NCBI RefSeq assembly: GCF_023221595.1
Contig: NZ_CP096563.1
Coordinates: forward strand, 62,001-126,000
Direction: 5' to 3'
DNA length: 64,000 bases
Source of the DNA: Rhodococcus qingshengii JCM 15477
Lineage (GTDB): Bacteria > Actinomycetota > Actinomycetes > Mycobacteriales > Mycobacteriaceae
In this document: positions 10,946 to 19,212 of the stretch, piece after piece
Layout: each line of letters begins with the position of its first letter
How positions within the stretch are numbered: position 1 is the stretch's first letter
Program-made: the position numbers and the translations under genes
The notes under the pieces: model-generated
Database searches by the model: none
What the model saw: the letters and a program-made list of their open reading frames with translations, nothing else
Told to the model about the DNA's origin: nothing

Positions 10946-11042
10946 ATTCCACTGAGCGGGACCTGCGACTAATACCTGTGCCTTAAGTCACAAACTGTCT
11001 CGACAATGCTTCACATCACAGTTTCTGACCTGGAGGTTTTGA
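10946..11042 (+). promoter_or_regulatory. Leader shared with SBP2: copy 1
   Basis: Three blocks recur upstream of both paralogous SBP genes in the same order: ATTCCACTGAGCG (10946-10958), CTGTGCCT (10976-10983) and TCACAAACTGT (10988-10998). The second copy lies at 17363-17465, shifted by a constant 6 bases relative to its start codon. The blocks probably include the promoter and an operator or RNA element common to both genes. Confidence 0.6.
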
Positions 11043-12662
11043 ATGAGTCGCAGTTCTCGGCGCGGTCACCGCAAGGTTGCCGCCGTCGCGCTGGCAGTCT
11101 CCGCCGGCCTGTTCGTCTCGTCGTGCGCTGACAGCGGGAACGGGGGTGGGAGCGGCGACGCACCGGACTCCGGTTCGGGATTGTCCATCGGCCCGGTCAA
11201 CGAGCAGTCCGGCGAGGGCGATCCGGTCAAGGGCGGCACCCTCACGTTCAGCGGGTACTCCGCCGTCACCAATCTCGATCCGGCGAAGACTCAGATCGCC
11301 GGTTCGGTCGCCGGTTCGGAGTTGGGCGCGATCTACGACACGCTCCTGCGGTACGACCCGGCATCCAAGGAATTCGTTCCGAAGCTCGCAGAGTCGATGG
11401 AGCCGAGTTCCGACTTCAAGACGTGGACCCTCGAACTGCGTGACGGTGTGAAGTTCAGCGACGGGACGCCGGTGGATTCGGCGGCCGTCTCGGCGAGCCT
11501 CAATCGCTACGTCACCAACAAGGGACCGCAGTCGAGTCTGTACGCGTCGAAGGTCGCGTCGGTAGACACTCCGGATCCGTCGACGGTCGTCTTCAATCTC
11601 GTCGACCCGTGGACCGGTATCGAGTCACTGCTCTCCACCGGCCCCGGCATGATTGTCGCGCCGAGCGCCCAGCAAGGTGATCAGTTCACCCCGATCGGCG
11701 CGGGTGCCTTCACCCTCGAGAAGTTCGCTCCCAACGAGGAATTGATCCTCGACGCTCGGGAGGACTACTTCGACGGTGCCCCGAACGTGGACAAGCTGCG
11801 GTTGATCAGCATCGTCGGTTCGCAGTCCACCACCGAATCGCTCAAGAGCGGCGGCACGGACGTCGCGTACATGCGGTCGCTACCGAACGTGCTGGATCTG
11901 ATCGACTCCGGCTACCCGGGCTTCGTCGACATTCCGTCGCTGTCGTACCTGTCGCTGGTGAACACGGCACCCGGTCGTCCCGGTGCCGACGTGCGCATCC
12001 GTCAGGCATTGGCGCTCGCAACCGATCCCGTCGCACTCGACAACCGACTCAACGAGGGCAAGGGTCTGCCCGGGCAGGTCATCTTCCAGGACACCTCCCG
12101 CTGGCACAACGACGTCGCTCCGATCGGCGTCGACACCGCCAAGGCGAAGCAGCTTCTCGACGAGGCCAAGGCCGACGGTTACGACGGCAAGATCACATAC
12201 CTGACGCTGCAGGAGAATTCGGCGCAGGCGATGGCTCTGGCACTGCAGTCGATGGCCAACGCCGTCGGTTTCGATTTCCAGATCGAGTACGTCAACTCGG
12301 TTGCCGACGTCGTCAAGCGTTTGTACGCCGACCGCGACTTCGACATGGCAACAGGTTCCGCCAACCTCGCGGAAGCCGATCCGTTCGAGCGTCTGTACTC
12401 CAATCTCAAGTCGGGTGGACGAAACAACGCCACGAGCTTCTCCGACCCCGAGATCGATTCGCTTCTCGACCAGTTGGGTGTCGCGACGTCGACCGACGCG
12501 AAGATCGAGGTGCTCGCCAAGATTCAAGAGCGGGCCAACGAGGTTGTGCCGTGGCAGGTTTACGGCAACACCCCGTGGCTCGGTGTGTGGGGACAGAACG
12601 TCCACGGCATTCAGCAGAGCCTGGACGGAATCATGTTCTTCGACAAGGCCTGGAAGAACTAG
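11043..12662 (+). CDS. ABC transporter solute-binding lipoprotein, family 5 (SBP1)
   Basis: The 539-residue protein has a lipoprotein signal with VSSC (lipidated Cys28), a Gly/Ser linker, and the family-5 extracellular binding fold (GGTLTFSGYSAVTNLDPAK, then LRDGVKFSDGTPVDSAAV). This family feeds peptides, nickel or other solutes to Dpp/Opp permeases; the ligand is unknown. It is a close paralogue of the SBP at 17466: residues about 200-235 are identical in both. No permease genes adjoin this copy, so it probably uses the permease encoded at 19.2-23.3 kb. TGGAGG precedes the ATG. Confidence 0.93.
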   Translation: MSRSSRRGHRKVAAVALAVSAGLFVSSCADSGNGGGSGDAPDSGSGLSIGPVNEQSGEGDPVKGGTLTFSGYSAVTNLDPAKTQIAGSVAGSELGAIYDTLLRYDPASKEFVPKLAESMEPSSDFKTWTLELRDGVKFSDGTPVDSAAVSASLNRYVTNKGPQSSLYASKVASVDTPDPSTVVFNLVDPWTGIESLLSTGPGMIVAPSAQQGDQFTPIGAGAFTLEKFAPNEELILDAREDYFDGAPNVDKLRLISIVGSQSTTESLKSGGTDVAYMRSLPNVLDLIDSGYPGFVDIPSLSYLSLVNTAPGRPGADVRIRQALALATDPVALDNRLNEGKGLPGQVIFQDTSRWHNDVAPIGVDTAKAKQLLDEAKADGYDGKITYLTLQENSAQAMALALQSMANAVGFDFQIEYVNSVADVVKRLYADRDFDMATGSANLAEADPFERLYSNLKSGGRNNATSFSDPEIDSLLDQLGVATSTDAKIEVLAKIQERANEVVPWQVYGNTPWLGVWGQNVHGIQQSLDGIMFFDKAWKN

Positions 12663-12684
12663 ACAGCTGAAGAACTGACTGGAC

Positions 12685-12716
12685 CCGAGAAGCGTCCCCG
12701 CGGGGACGCTTCTCGG
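12685..12716. terminator. Perfect 32-base palindrome between convergent genes
   Basis: The left arm CCGAGAAGCGTCCCCG (12685-12700) pairs perfectly with 12701-12716. There is no loop spacer and no T tract. It lies between the SBP1 stop and the stop of the convergent thiamine enzyme, and probably acts as a bidirectional terminator or 3'-end stabiliser. Confidence 0.65.
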
Positions 12717-12735
12717 CATCAGAGAGTGTGATAGA

Positions 12736-15048
12736 TCAAGAAGTGAGATCGAGGGCGGCGCGGACGATGCTGTCGGAGTCGAGGCCGTGGTACCGGTAGA
12801 CGTCCTCGAGCGAACCGACCTGACCGAACCGGCTCACTCCGAGCGCAGCACCCGGAACGTTGTTGATTCCCGTCAGGAACGCGAGGGTGTGCGGGTGCCC
12901 GTCGAGAACGGTGACCATCGGCGCGGACCGGCTGCTCGGAAAGACCTGATCCAGGATCCACGACGGACCGTCCGCGAGACCGCGCCGAGACTGGAGTGCT
13001 TCGAAGAGCAAGCCGGGGCTGGTCACGCACACGACGTCGGCGGAAATACCTTGCTCGCCCAGTCTTTCGGCTGCGACCAGTGTTTCGGTGACGGTGGCAC
13101 CCATGCCGACCAGGGTGACGGCCGGATCAGGGTTGTGCCGCAGTGTGTACGCGCCGGCCACCACCTGACGTCGACGGCGTTCTCGCGCAGCCGGATCGGT
13201 CGGTACCGCGGCCAGGGCCTGGTCGACCGGACGGGTCGACAGACGCAGGTACGACGAGCTGCCGTCTGGTCGGCCCAGGCGTCCGATGCTGTCGAGGAGC
13301 GTCCACTCGACGTCGACGGCGAATGCCGGTTCGAAACTGACGCATCCCGGCTGTTCCAGTCCGATGGATGGGGTCTTGATCGACTGGTGCGCACCACCTT
13401 CGGCGGCCAAGGTGACGCCCGACGGAGTGCCGACCATGATCGACTGTCCACCGGCGTAGATGCCGTACGACCACGGTTCGAGAGCCCGCTCGATGAAGGG
13501 GTCGTACATCACGCCGATAGGGAAGAGTGGCTGGCCCCAACGACTCCAGGTTGCACCGAGTTCGCCCATCAGTCCGACCAGGTTGGTCTCGGCGATACCG
13601 AGTTCCATGTGCTGACCGGTGGGCTTCTCACGCCAGTGCATGATCGTTTCGGCGTCGTCGGCAAACCAGTTGTGCCGCTCGTCGGGGGACCAGACCCCGA
13701 CCTTGTTCAGCCAGCCTGCGAGGTTGGTGGTGGAACTGACGTCCGGGCTCAGTGTGACAACACGTTTCGCGGCGTCCGGCGCTTCGCGGCTGAGGTCGAG
13801 TAGTACCCGGCCGAGAGCTGCCTGAGTGGTGGACGTGCCGGAGGGCGTACGGCCGATGTCTTTCGGAACTGCCGGGGGCACCAGATGCTCCACCTTCGGG
13901 CGAGTCAGGCGCCCAGCGGTTTCGGCGCAGATGCGGCCGGACGGGCTGTCGGTCTCGAACCGTTCCCAGGGCTTCGACGGATCCATGCCGAGTTCCGCCG
14001 CCAGGTGCTCGAACTGCTCGGCGGTGAGCAGCGACGAGTGGTTCTGCGGATGACCCTGCGTCGGCAGACCCCGACCCTTGATCGTGTACGCGATGATCAC
14101 GGTGGGACGGGTGTCGTCGATCTGTGCGTACGCCTCTCGCAGAGCGTCGAGGTCGTGGCCACCGAGATTGCGGATGGCCTCGAGCACCGTGGCGTCGTCG
14201 AGGTCGTCGATCAGCGCCGTGATCGCGTCGGCGTCCGCCGCGTCGCCGGGCAGTCTCAGACGTACCTCGTCGGCCGTGCATCGCAGCAGGCGCTGGTACT
14301 CCGGATTCGGCATGTCCAGGATTCGTTCGCGCAACGCGGTGCCGCCCGGCCGGGTGAACAGTGATTCCAGCAGCGCACCGAACTTCACGGTGATGACCTG
14401 CCAGCCGGCACCCGAGAACATGCGCTCCAGGCGGGTTGCCGCGATGTTCGGCACCACCCGGTCGAGTGATTGGCGGTTGAGGTCGACTATCCACACGATC
14501 TCACCCAGTTCGGCAACCGAATGATCGAGAACTGCTTCCCACACAGCGCCCTCGTCGAGTTCGGCGTCACCGACCAGGGAGTACTGGCGCCCGGTTCCGG
14601 CGCCGCCGAGGGAGGCGTCGACGTATCGGCGAGCGATGGCGCCCCAGATGGGAGCCGTCGCGCCGATGCCCACCGAACCGGTCGAATAATCCACCGGATC
14701 AGGATCTTTCGATCGACTCGGGTAGCTCTGCAGGCCCCCGAATTCGCGCAGAGTCGTCAGGTAGGACTCGTCGAGTTCACCAAGCAGATAGTTGATGCCG
14801 TGGAGCACCGGCGCCGCATGCGGCTTGACGGAAACCCGGTCGCCGGAACGAAGTTGGCCGAACCACAGGGACGTCATGATCGAGACCATCGACGCGCACG
14901 AGGCCTGATGGCCGCCGACCTTGAGCCCGCTGGGGTTCGGTCGAACACGGTTGGCGTGATGGATCATCGCGGTCGACAACCACAGAACGCGCTTCTCGAT
15001 CTCCGCCAGTGACTCGGGAGCGTTCTGGTCGATGTTGGGGCTGTTCAC
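12736..15048 (-). CDS. AceE-like / transketolase-like thiamine diphosphate enzyme
   Basis: The product is 770 residues from GTG 15048; the frame is open to 15216 but the extra part is Arg/Cys-rich and unlike the family. The first half resembles AceE and transketolase TPP domains, with GDAELDEGAVWE and WIVDLNRQSLDRVV corresponding to the Mg-TPP motif. The second half has the pyrimidine-binding segment (MELGIAETNLVGLMGELG) and a transketolase C-terminal domain. It is shorter than canonical AceE (about 900 residues), and no E2 or E3 gene is near. It probably acts on a 2-oxo acid, but the substrate is not assignable. Confidence 0.85.
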   Translation of the reverse strand: MNSPNIDQNAPESLAEIEKRVLWLSTAMIHHANRVRPNPSGLKVGGHQASCASMVSIMTSLWFGQLRSGDRVSVKPHAAPVLHGINYLLGELDESYLTTLREFGGLQSYPSRSKDPDPVDYSTGSVGIGATAPIWGAIARRYVDASLGGAGTGRQYSLVGDAELDEGAVWEAVLDHSVAELGEIVWIVDLNRQSLDRVVPNIAATRLERMFSGAGWQVITVKFGALLESLFTRPGGTALRERILDMPNPEYQRLLRCTADEVRLRLPGDAADADAITALIDDLDDATVLEAIRNLGGHDLDALREAYAQIDDTRPTVIIAYTIKGRGLPTQGHPQNHSSLLTAEQFEHLAAELGMDPSKPWERFETDSPSGRICAETAGRLTRPKVEHLVPPAVPKDIGRTPSGTSTTQAALGRVLLDLSREAPDAAKRVVTLSPDVSSTTNLAGWLNKVGVWSPDERHNWFADDAETIMHWREKPTGQHMELGIAETNLVGLMGELGATWSRWGQPLFPIGVMYDPFIERALEPWSYGIYAGGQSIMVGTPSGVTLAAEGGAHQSIKTPSIGLEQPGCVSFEPAFAVDVEWTLLDSIGRLGRPDGSSSYLRLSTRPVDQALAAVPTDPAARERRRRQVVAGAYTLRHNPDPAVTLVGMGATVTETLVAAERLGEQGISADVVCVTSPGLLFEALQSRRGLADGPSWILDQVFPSSRSAPMVTVLDGHPHTLAFLTGINNVPGAALGVSRFGQVGSLEDVYRYHGLDSDSIVRAALDLTS

Positions 15049-15340
15049 GGCCGGTCCTGCCTTCAGTAGTGGACATCGATCACCGCACCGCCTGTACCCC
15101 AGATCGTGGGGCCGACGATGTGGTTGTGATGTTTGGCAGGACTTCCTGAGGCCGAACCGTTCGGTGCGGCAAAGTCCAGCCGCACCTGTCGATCTGTTGT
15201 GCAGATTCTGCGTCAAAGTCCATCATCGGCATACAGATTGGGCAATAGCTACCCAGTGGATTGAGCAATGTGCGCAACACCGAGGCCTGTGCGCCGTGAC
15301 AGGTGGGCACTATGCGCAGTGCACCGCCAGTCGCGCGCGG
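15049..15340. other. Intergenic region upstream of the thiamine enzyme
   Basis: These 292 bases lie between the thiamine-enzyme start and the stop of the zinc-finger gene, both on the minus strand. The region should contain the promoter of the former. I see no convincing ORF, tRNA or hairpin. Confidence 0.5.
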
Positions 15341-15661
15341 TCAGTCCATCAGGTCGTGGACGTAGCACCAGCGCCAGGATTCGCCGGGCTCGTGTGAGCG
15401 CATGACCGGGTGCCCGGTTTCGCGGTAGTGGTTGGTGGCGTGCTGATGAGGGCTGGAATCGCAGCATCCGACGTGGCCGCAGGACAGGCACATGCGCAGG
15501 TGAGACCAGTTATCCTCGCCCAACTCGGCGCACTCCTGGCAGACGCCGGGCGTCAGCGCCGCCGGGTCCGTTTCGGGCGCGTTGGTTAGTTCCTCGCAAC
15601 CGGTGGGAGCGGGTGCGGGCTGCTGTGTGCGAGCTGCTGCTCGCTTCAGGATTTTCTTCAT
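15341..15661 (-). CDS. UBP-type zinc finger protein
   Basis: The 106-residue protein starts at ATG 15661 (MKKILKRAAART) with GGAAGG upstream. Its C-terminal two-thirds are a UBP-type zinc finger: CQECAELGEDNWSHLRMCLSCGHVGCCDSS followed by HQHATNHYRETGHPV, with the Cys and His ligands intact. In eukaryotes this fold binds the ubiquitin C-terminus; in actinobacteria it occurs alone or fused to Na+/H+ antiporters and its role is unknown. Only 26 bases separate its start from the divergent antiporter start, which supports a functional link. Confidence 0.85.
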   Translation of the reverse strand: MKKILKRAAARTQQPAPAPTGCEELTNAPETDPAALTPGVCQECAELGEDNWSHLRMCLSCGHVGCCDSSPHQHATNHYRETGHPVMRSHEPGESWRWCYVHDLMD

Positions 15662-15687
15662 CGCCTTCCATACTGCATGCTGCCAGG

Positions 15688-17283
15688 GTGAACGGCATAT
15701 TACTGGGGGTTGTAGTAGCGGCGTTGCTGGTGGCGGCGGTCGCGCGAAGGTTCGGGCTGTCTTCGCCGCTGATCCTCGTCCTGGTCGGTTTGATCGCCTG
15801 TCAGATACCGGGTGTTCCGGAATTGGAACTCGATCCCGACCTCGTCCTGTTCGTCGTGTTGCCTCCACTTCTGTACTCGGCAGCACTGGACAGTTCATAC
15901 CTGGCTTTGCGCTCGAATCTGCGTCCGATCGGATTTCTCGCGGTGGGGCTTCCCCTGGCGACGACGGCTGCGGTGGGCTTTGTCGCCTACCTGATCGTGC
16001 CGGAGTTCTCGATAGCGGCTGCTCTGGTTCTCGGCGCCATCGTGGCGCCGCCGGACGCGGTGTCCGCGAGCGCAATCGGACGCAAGCTCGGCCTGCCGCG
16101 CCGAATCATGACCCTGCTGGGCGGGGAGAGCCTGCTCAACGACGCCACCGCTCTGACGGCGTACAAGGTCGCTCTCGCGGCTGCCGTCGGTACGGGTGCG
16201 ACGCTGATCGGCGGCTTCGAGACCTTCCTCGTCGCGGCGGTCGGTGGAACGGTGATCGGCCTCGCGGTGGGGTTCGTCATCTCGAAGGTTCGCGGCAAGC
16301 TCCAGGATCCGGTGATGGAGAGCGGAATCGGATTGGTGGTGCCGTTCTTTACCTACCTCGCTGCGGAAGAGGTCCACGCGTCGGGCGTCATCGCGGTCGT
16401 CGTAGCCGGATTGTTCCTCGGCCAGCGCTCCACTCGCGCGAGTTATGCGACGCGTTTGCAGGACACGGCAGTGTGGAGGGCCGTCGACCTGATCCTGGAG
16501 TCGTTCGTCTTCCTGTTGATCGGTCTCCAATTGCCCAGTGTCGTCAACGGATTGCAGGGGTACAGCACTTCGATCGTCGTCTGGGCGTCGGTTGCCGTTC
16601 TCGTGACCGTCGTGGTGGTCCGAATCGCCTGGGTGTTCCCGTTCACGTACGTACCGCGCTGGCTGTCGCCGCGTATTCGAGCGAGGGAGCCGGAGATTTC
16701 GGCGCGGGCGGTGTTCGTCGTGTCGTGGGCCGGTATGCGAGGGGTCGTGTCGCTGGCAGCTGCCTTCGCCATTCCGCTGACGGTCAACAGTGGGGAGGAC
16801 TTCCCGGGCCGTTCGCTGATCCTCTTCCTGACGTTTGTCGTCGTGGTCGGCACACTGTTGCTGCACGGCCTGACGTTGCCGTGGGTGATCCGTGTCCTCG
16901 GCGTGCAGGGGGACGAAGAGCAGTCCGACGCCCGCGCCGAGGCGGCAGCCCAGGACAAGGCTGCACGGGCCGCTGCGGCGCGGCTGGACGAATTGGTCGG
17001 AGCCGACGCCGACGACGTCCCTCAGGTCCGCAATCGTGCCGCGGACATCTTGCGAAGCTGGAACACCCACCGCGCGAACTCGGCGTGGGAGCGACTGGGA
17101 CGCAGCGACGAGGATCTGGGGGAGAGCCCGTCGAACGCCTTCCGCTCGCTGCGCCTCGAGATGATCGATGCCGAGCGAGGCGTCTTCATCGCCGAACGCG
17201 ATGCCGGCCGGATCGACGACGAGGTCCTCCGGAAGGTGCTTCGCGAGCTCGATCTCGAGGAAGCGACGCTCGACCGGGACTAG
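15688..17283 (+). CDS. Na+/H+ antiporter (CPA1 family)
   Basis: The 531-residue protein has about 12 hydrophobic segments of the NhaP/CPA1 type. The conserved core GAIVAPPDAVSASAIGRKLGLPRR and GGESLLNDATAL carries the cation-binding Asp residues. A soluble C-terminal domain (about 430-531) is Ala/Asp/Glu-rich and probably regulatory. It exchanges Na+ or K+ for protons across the membrane. GTG 15688 begins VNGILLG; no strong ribosome site precedes it, so the message may be leaderless and its promoter may lie inside the divergent zinc-finger gene. Confidence 0.9.
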   Translation: MNGILLGVVVAALLVAAVARRFGLSSPLILVLVGLIACQIPGVPELELDPDLVLFVVLPPLLYSAALDSSYLALRSNLRPIGFLAVGLPLATTAAVGFVAYLIVPEFSIAAALVLGAIVAPPDAVSASAIGRKLGLPRRIMTLLGGESLLNDATALTAYKVALAAAVGTGATLIGGFETFLVAAVGGTVIGLAVGFVISKVRGKLQDPVMESGIGLVVPFFTYLAAEEVHASGVIAVVVAGLFLGQRSTRASYATRLQDTAVWRAVDLILESFVFLLIGLQLPSVVNGLQGYSTSIVVWASVAVLVTVVVVRIAWVFPFTYVPRWLSPRIRAREPEISARAVFVVSWAGMRGVVSLAAAFAIPLTVNSGEDFPGRSLILFLTFVVVVGTLLLHGLTLPWVIRVLGVQGDEEQSDARAEAAAQDKAARAAAARLDELVGADADDVPQVRNRAADILRSWNTHRANSAWERLGRSDEDLGESPSNAFRSLRLEMIDAERGVFIAERDAGRIDDEVLRKVLRELDLEEATLDRD

Positions 17284-17362
17284 ACCGGCTGGTCTGCTGT
17301 CCACGAAGGTAACCGCTGGCCAGGGTCGGTTTACCTGACTGTTGAGGCCTGCAACTTAACCG

Positions 17363-17465
17363 ATTCCACTGAGCGAGACTCGATCCAATTTTCTGTGCCT
17401 CCCATCACAGACTGTTTCGTGTTCAACATCACGTCACGGTCTTACCCCGCCTTGGAGGCATTCGA
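17363..17465 (+). promoter_or_regulatory. Leader shared with SBP1: copy 2
   Basis: ATTCCACTGAGCG (17363-17375), CTGTGCCT (17393-17400) and TCACAGACTGT (17405-17415) repeat the blocks found before SBP1 in the same order and nearly the same spacing. This suggests the duplication included the regulatory region, or that both genes answer to one regulator. Confidence 0.6.
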
Positions 17466-19085
17466 ATGAGTCGTAGTTCCCGCCGCGGAAGTCGCAGATT
17501 GGCTGCGGCTGCGCTGGCGATCACCGCAAGTATGTTCCTGGCGTCGTGCGCCGACAACGGCTCGAGCAATGGCGGCGGCGAATCCGCTGATTCCGGTTCC
17601 TCACTGAAGATCGGCATGGTCAACGAGCAGGCCGATCCCGGCACTCCCACCAAGGGCGGCACGCTGACGTTCAGCGGTTACTCGGCGGTCACGACTCTCG
17701 ATCCCGCGAAGGCTCAGGTTGCCGGCGCCACCGGTGGCAGCGAGCTCAGCGCCATCTACGACGTGCTCATGCGTTACGACCCCATCGGGCAGAGGTTCGA
17801 GCCCAAGCTCGCTCAGTCGCTGGAAGCGAGTTCGGACAGCAAGACCTGGACGCTGAAGCTCCGCGACGGTGTGAAGTTCAGCGATGGCACAGCTCTCGAC
17901 GCGAAGGCCGTCGCCGACAGCATCAACCGCTACGTCACCAACAAGGGACCTCAGTCGAGCCTGTGGGCTTCCAAGGTTGCCTCGATCGACACCCCCGACG
18001 CGACGACCGTAGTCTTCAACCTCGTTGATCCGTGGACAGGCATCCAGTCGATGCTCGCCACCGGACCCGGCATGATCGTCGCCCCGAGCGCCCAGCAGGG
18101 TGACCAGTTCACCCCGATCGGCGCCGGCGCCTTCACCCTCGAGAAGTTCGCTCCCAACGAGGAACTGCTGTTGGCTGCTCGCCCCGACTACTACGACGGC
18201 GCACCGAACATCGACAAGCTCAAGCTGATCAGCATCGTCGGCGCTCAGCCCACCGCCGAAGCACTCAAGACGGGCGGCATCGACGCCGCGTACATGCGTA
18301 CGCTCACCCCGATCCTGGATCTGATCGAGTCGGGTTACCCCGGCTTCGTCGACATCCCGTCGCTCGGTTACATCGCCAACGTGAACATGGCCCCGGGCCG
18401 CCCGGGCTCGGATGTCCGTGTCCGCCAGGCGATGGCGCTGGCCGTCGATCCGGAGACGCTCAACACCCGCGTCAACAACGGCAAGGGACTGCCCGGCCAG
18501 GAGATCTTCCAGGACACCTCGCGCTGGCACAACGACGTCGCACCGATCGGCGTCGATCCCGCCAAGGCGAAGGAACTGCTCGATCAGGCCAAGGCCGACG
18601 GCTACGACGGAAAGATCACCTTCCTCTCCATCCAGGAACCGTCCGCACAGGCAACGGCTCTGGCCATCCAGGCGATGCTCAACGCAGTCGGCTTCGACGC
18701 TCAGATCGAATACGTCACCGGTGCAGGTGATCTGGTCAAGCGGATGTACGCCGATCACGACTACGACATGAGCACCGCAGCACTGAGCCTCGCCGAGGCC
18801 GATCCCTACGAGCGTCTGTACACGGGCATCAAGTCCGGTGGCCGTAACAACGCGACCGGCTACTCCGACGCCGAAATGGATGCTCTCCTGGACAAGTTGG
18901 GCGTCGCAACCACCGACGAGGACAAGAAGGCAGTCCTGGCCCAGATCCAGGAACGCGCCAACGAGACCGTCCCGTGGCAGGTGTGGGGCAACGTCGCCGC
19001 ACTCGACGTGTGGAACCAGAACGTTCACGGACTCGAGCAGAGCCTCGACGGAATCGTGCTCTTCGACGGAGCTTGGAAGTCCTAG
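17466..19085 (+). CDS. ABC transporter solute-binding lipoprotein, family 5 (SBP2)
   Basis: This paralogue of SBP1 has exactly the same length (539 residues) and the same N-terminal MSRSSRRG start. The lipobox is LASC (Cys28). The binding-fold segments (GGTLTFSGYSAVTTLDPAK, LRDGVKFSDGTALDAKAV) align without visible gaps. Differences cluster in surface loops and in the segment around residues 275-310, which could alter ligand preference. It is the first gene of a complete Dpp/Opp-type operon (permeases 19213 and 20156, ATPases 21253 and 22350). TTGGAGG precedes the ATG. Confidence 0.95.
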   Translation: MSRSSRRGSRRLAAAALAITASMFLASCADNGSSNGGGESADSGSSLKIGMVNEQADPGTPTKGGTLTFSGYSAVTTLDPAKAQVAGATGGSELSAIYDVLMRYDPIGQRFEPKLAQSLEASSDSKTWTLKLRDGVKFSDGTALDAKAVADSINRYVTNKGPQSSLWASKVASIDTPDATTVVFNLVDPWTGIQSMLATGPGMIVAPSAQQGDQFTPIGAGAFTLEKFAPNEELLLAARPDYYDGAPNIDKLKLISIVGAQPTAEALKTGGIDAAYMRTLTPILDLIESGYPGFVDIPSLGYIANVNMAPGRPGSDVRVRQAMALAVDPETLNTRVNNGKGLPGQEIFQDTSRWHNDVAPIGVDPAKAKELLDQAKADGYDGKITFLSIQEPSAQATALAIQAMLNAVGFDAQIEYVTGAGDLVKRMYADHDYDMSTAALSLAEADPYERLYTGIKSGGRNNATGYSDAEMDALLDKLGVATTDEDKKAVLAQIQERANETVPWQVWGNVAALDVWNQNVHGLEQSLDGIVLFDGAWKS

Positions 19086-19100
19086 AGAGCCTGAAGTTCA

Positions 19101-19143
19101 CAGCCGGCCCCGCGCCCGTATTGCAGCGGATCGGGGCCGGCTG
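19101..19143 (+). other. Stem-loop between SBP2 and the first permease
   Basis: CAGCCGGCCCC (19101-19111) pairs with 19133-19143, an 11-bp GC stem with a 21-base loop and no T run. Such hairpins after the binding-protein gene commonly protect its mRNA or reduce read-through, so that the SBP outnumbers the permease. Confidence 0.6.
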
Positions 19144-19212
19144 CGAACGAAGAAATGAAATCAGAGGAACTGCTGTGTATTGCGAGCTCGCTGTCCGAAG
19201 GAGACGAAATCG

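Noticed and set aside
12787..13803. Plus-strand open frame inside the thiamine enzyme gene
   Set aside because: Sequence is Arg/Gly/Asp-rich without a domain, and the minus-strand gene has clear TPP motifs.
15582..17312. Alternative plus frame overlapping the antiporter
   Set aside because: Arg/Gly-rich shadow with no membrane segments, unlike the CPA1 protein in the other frame.
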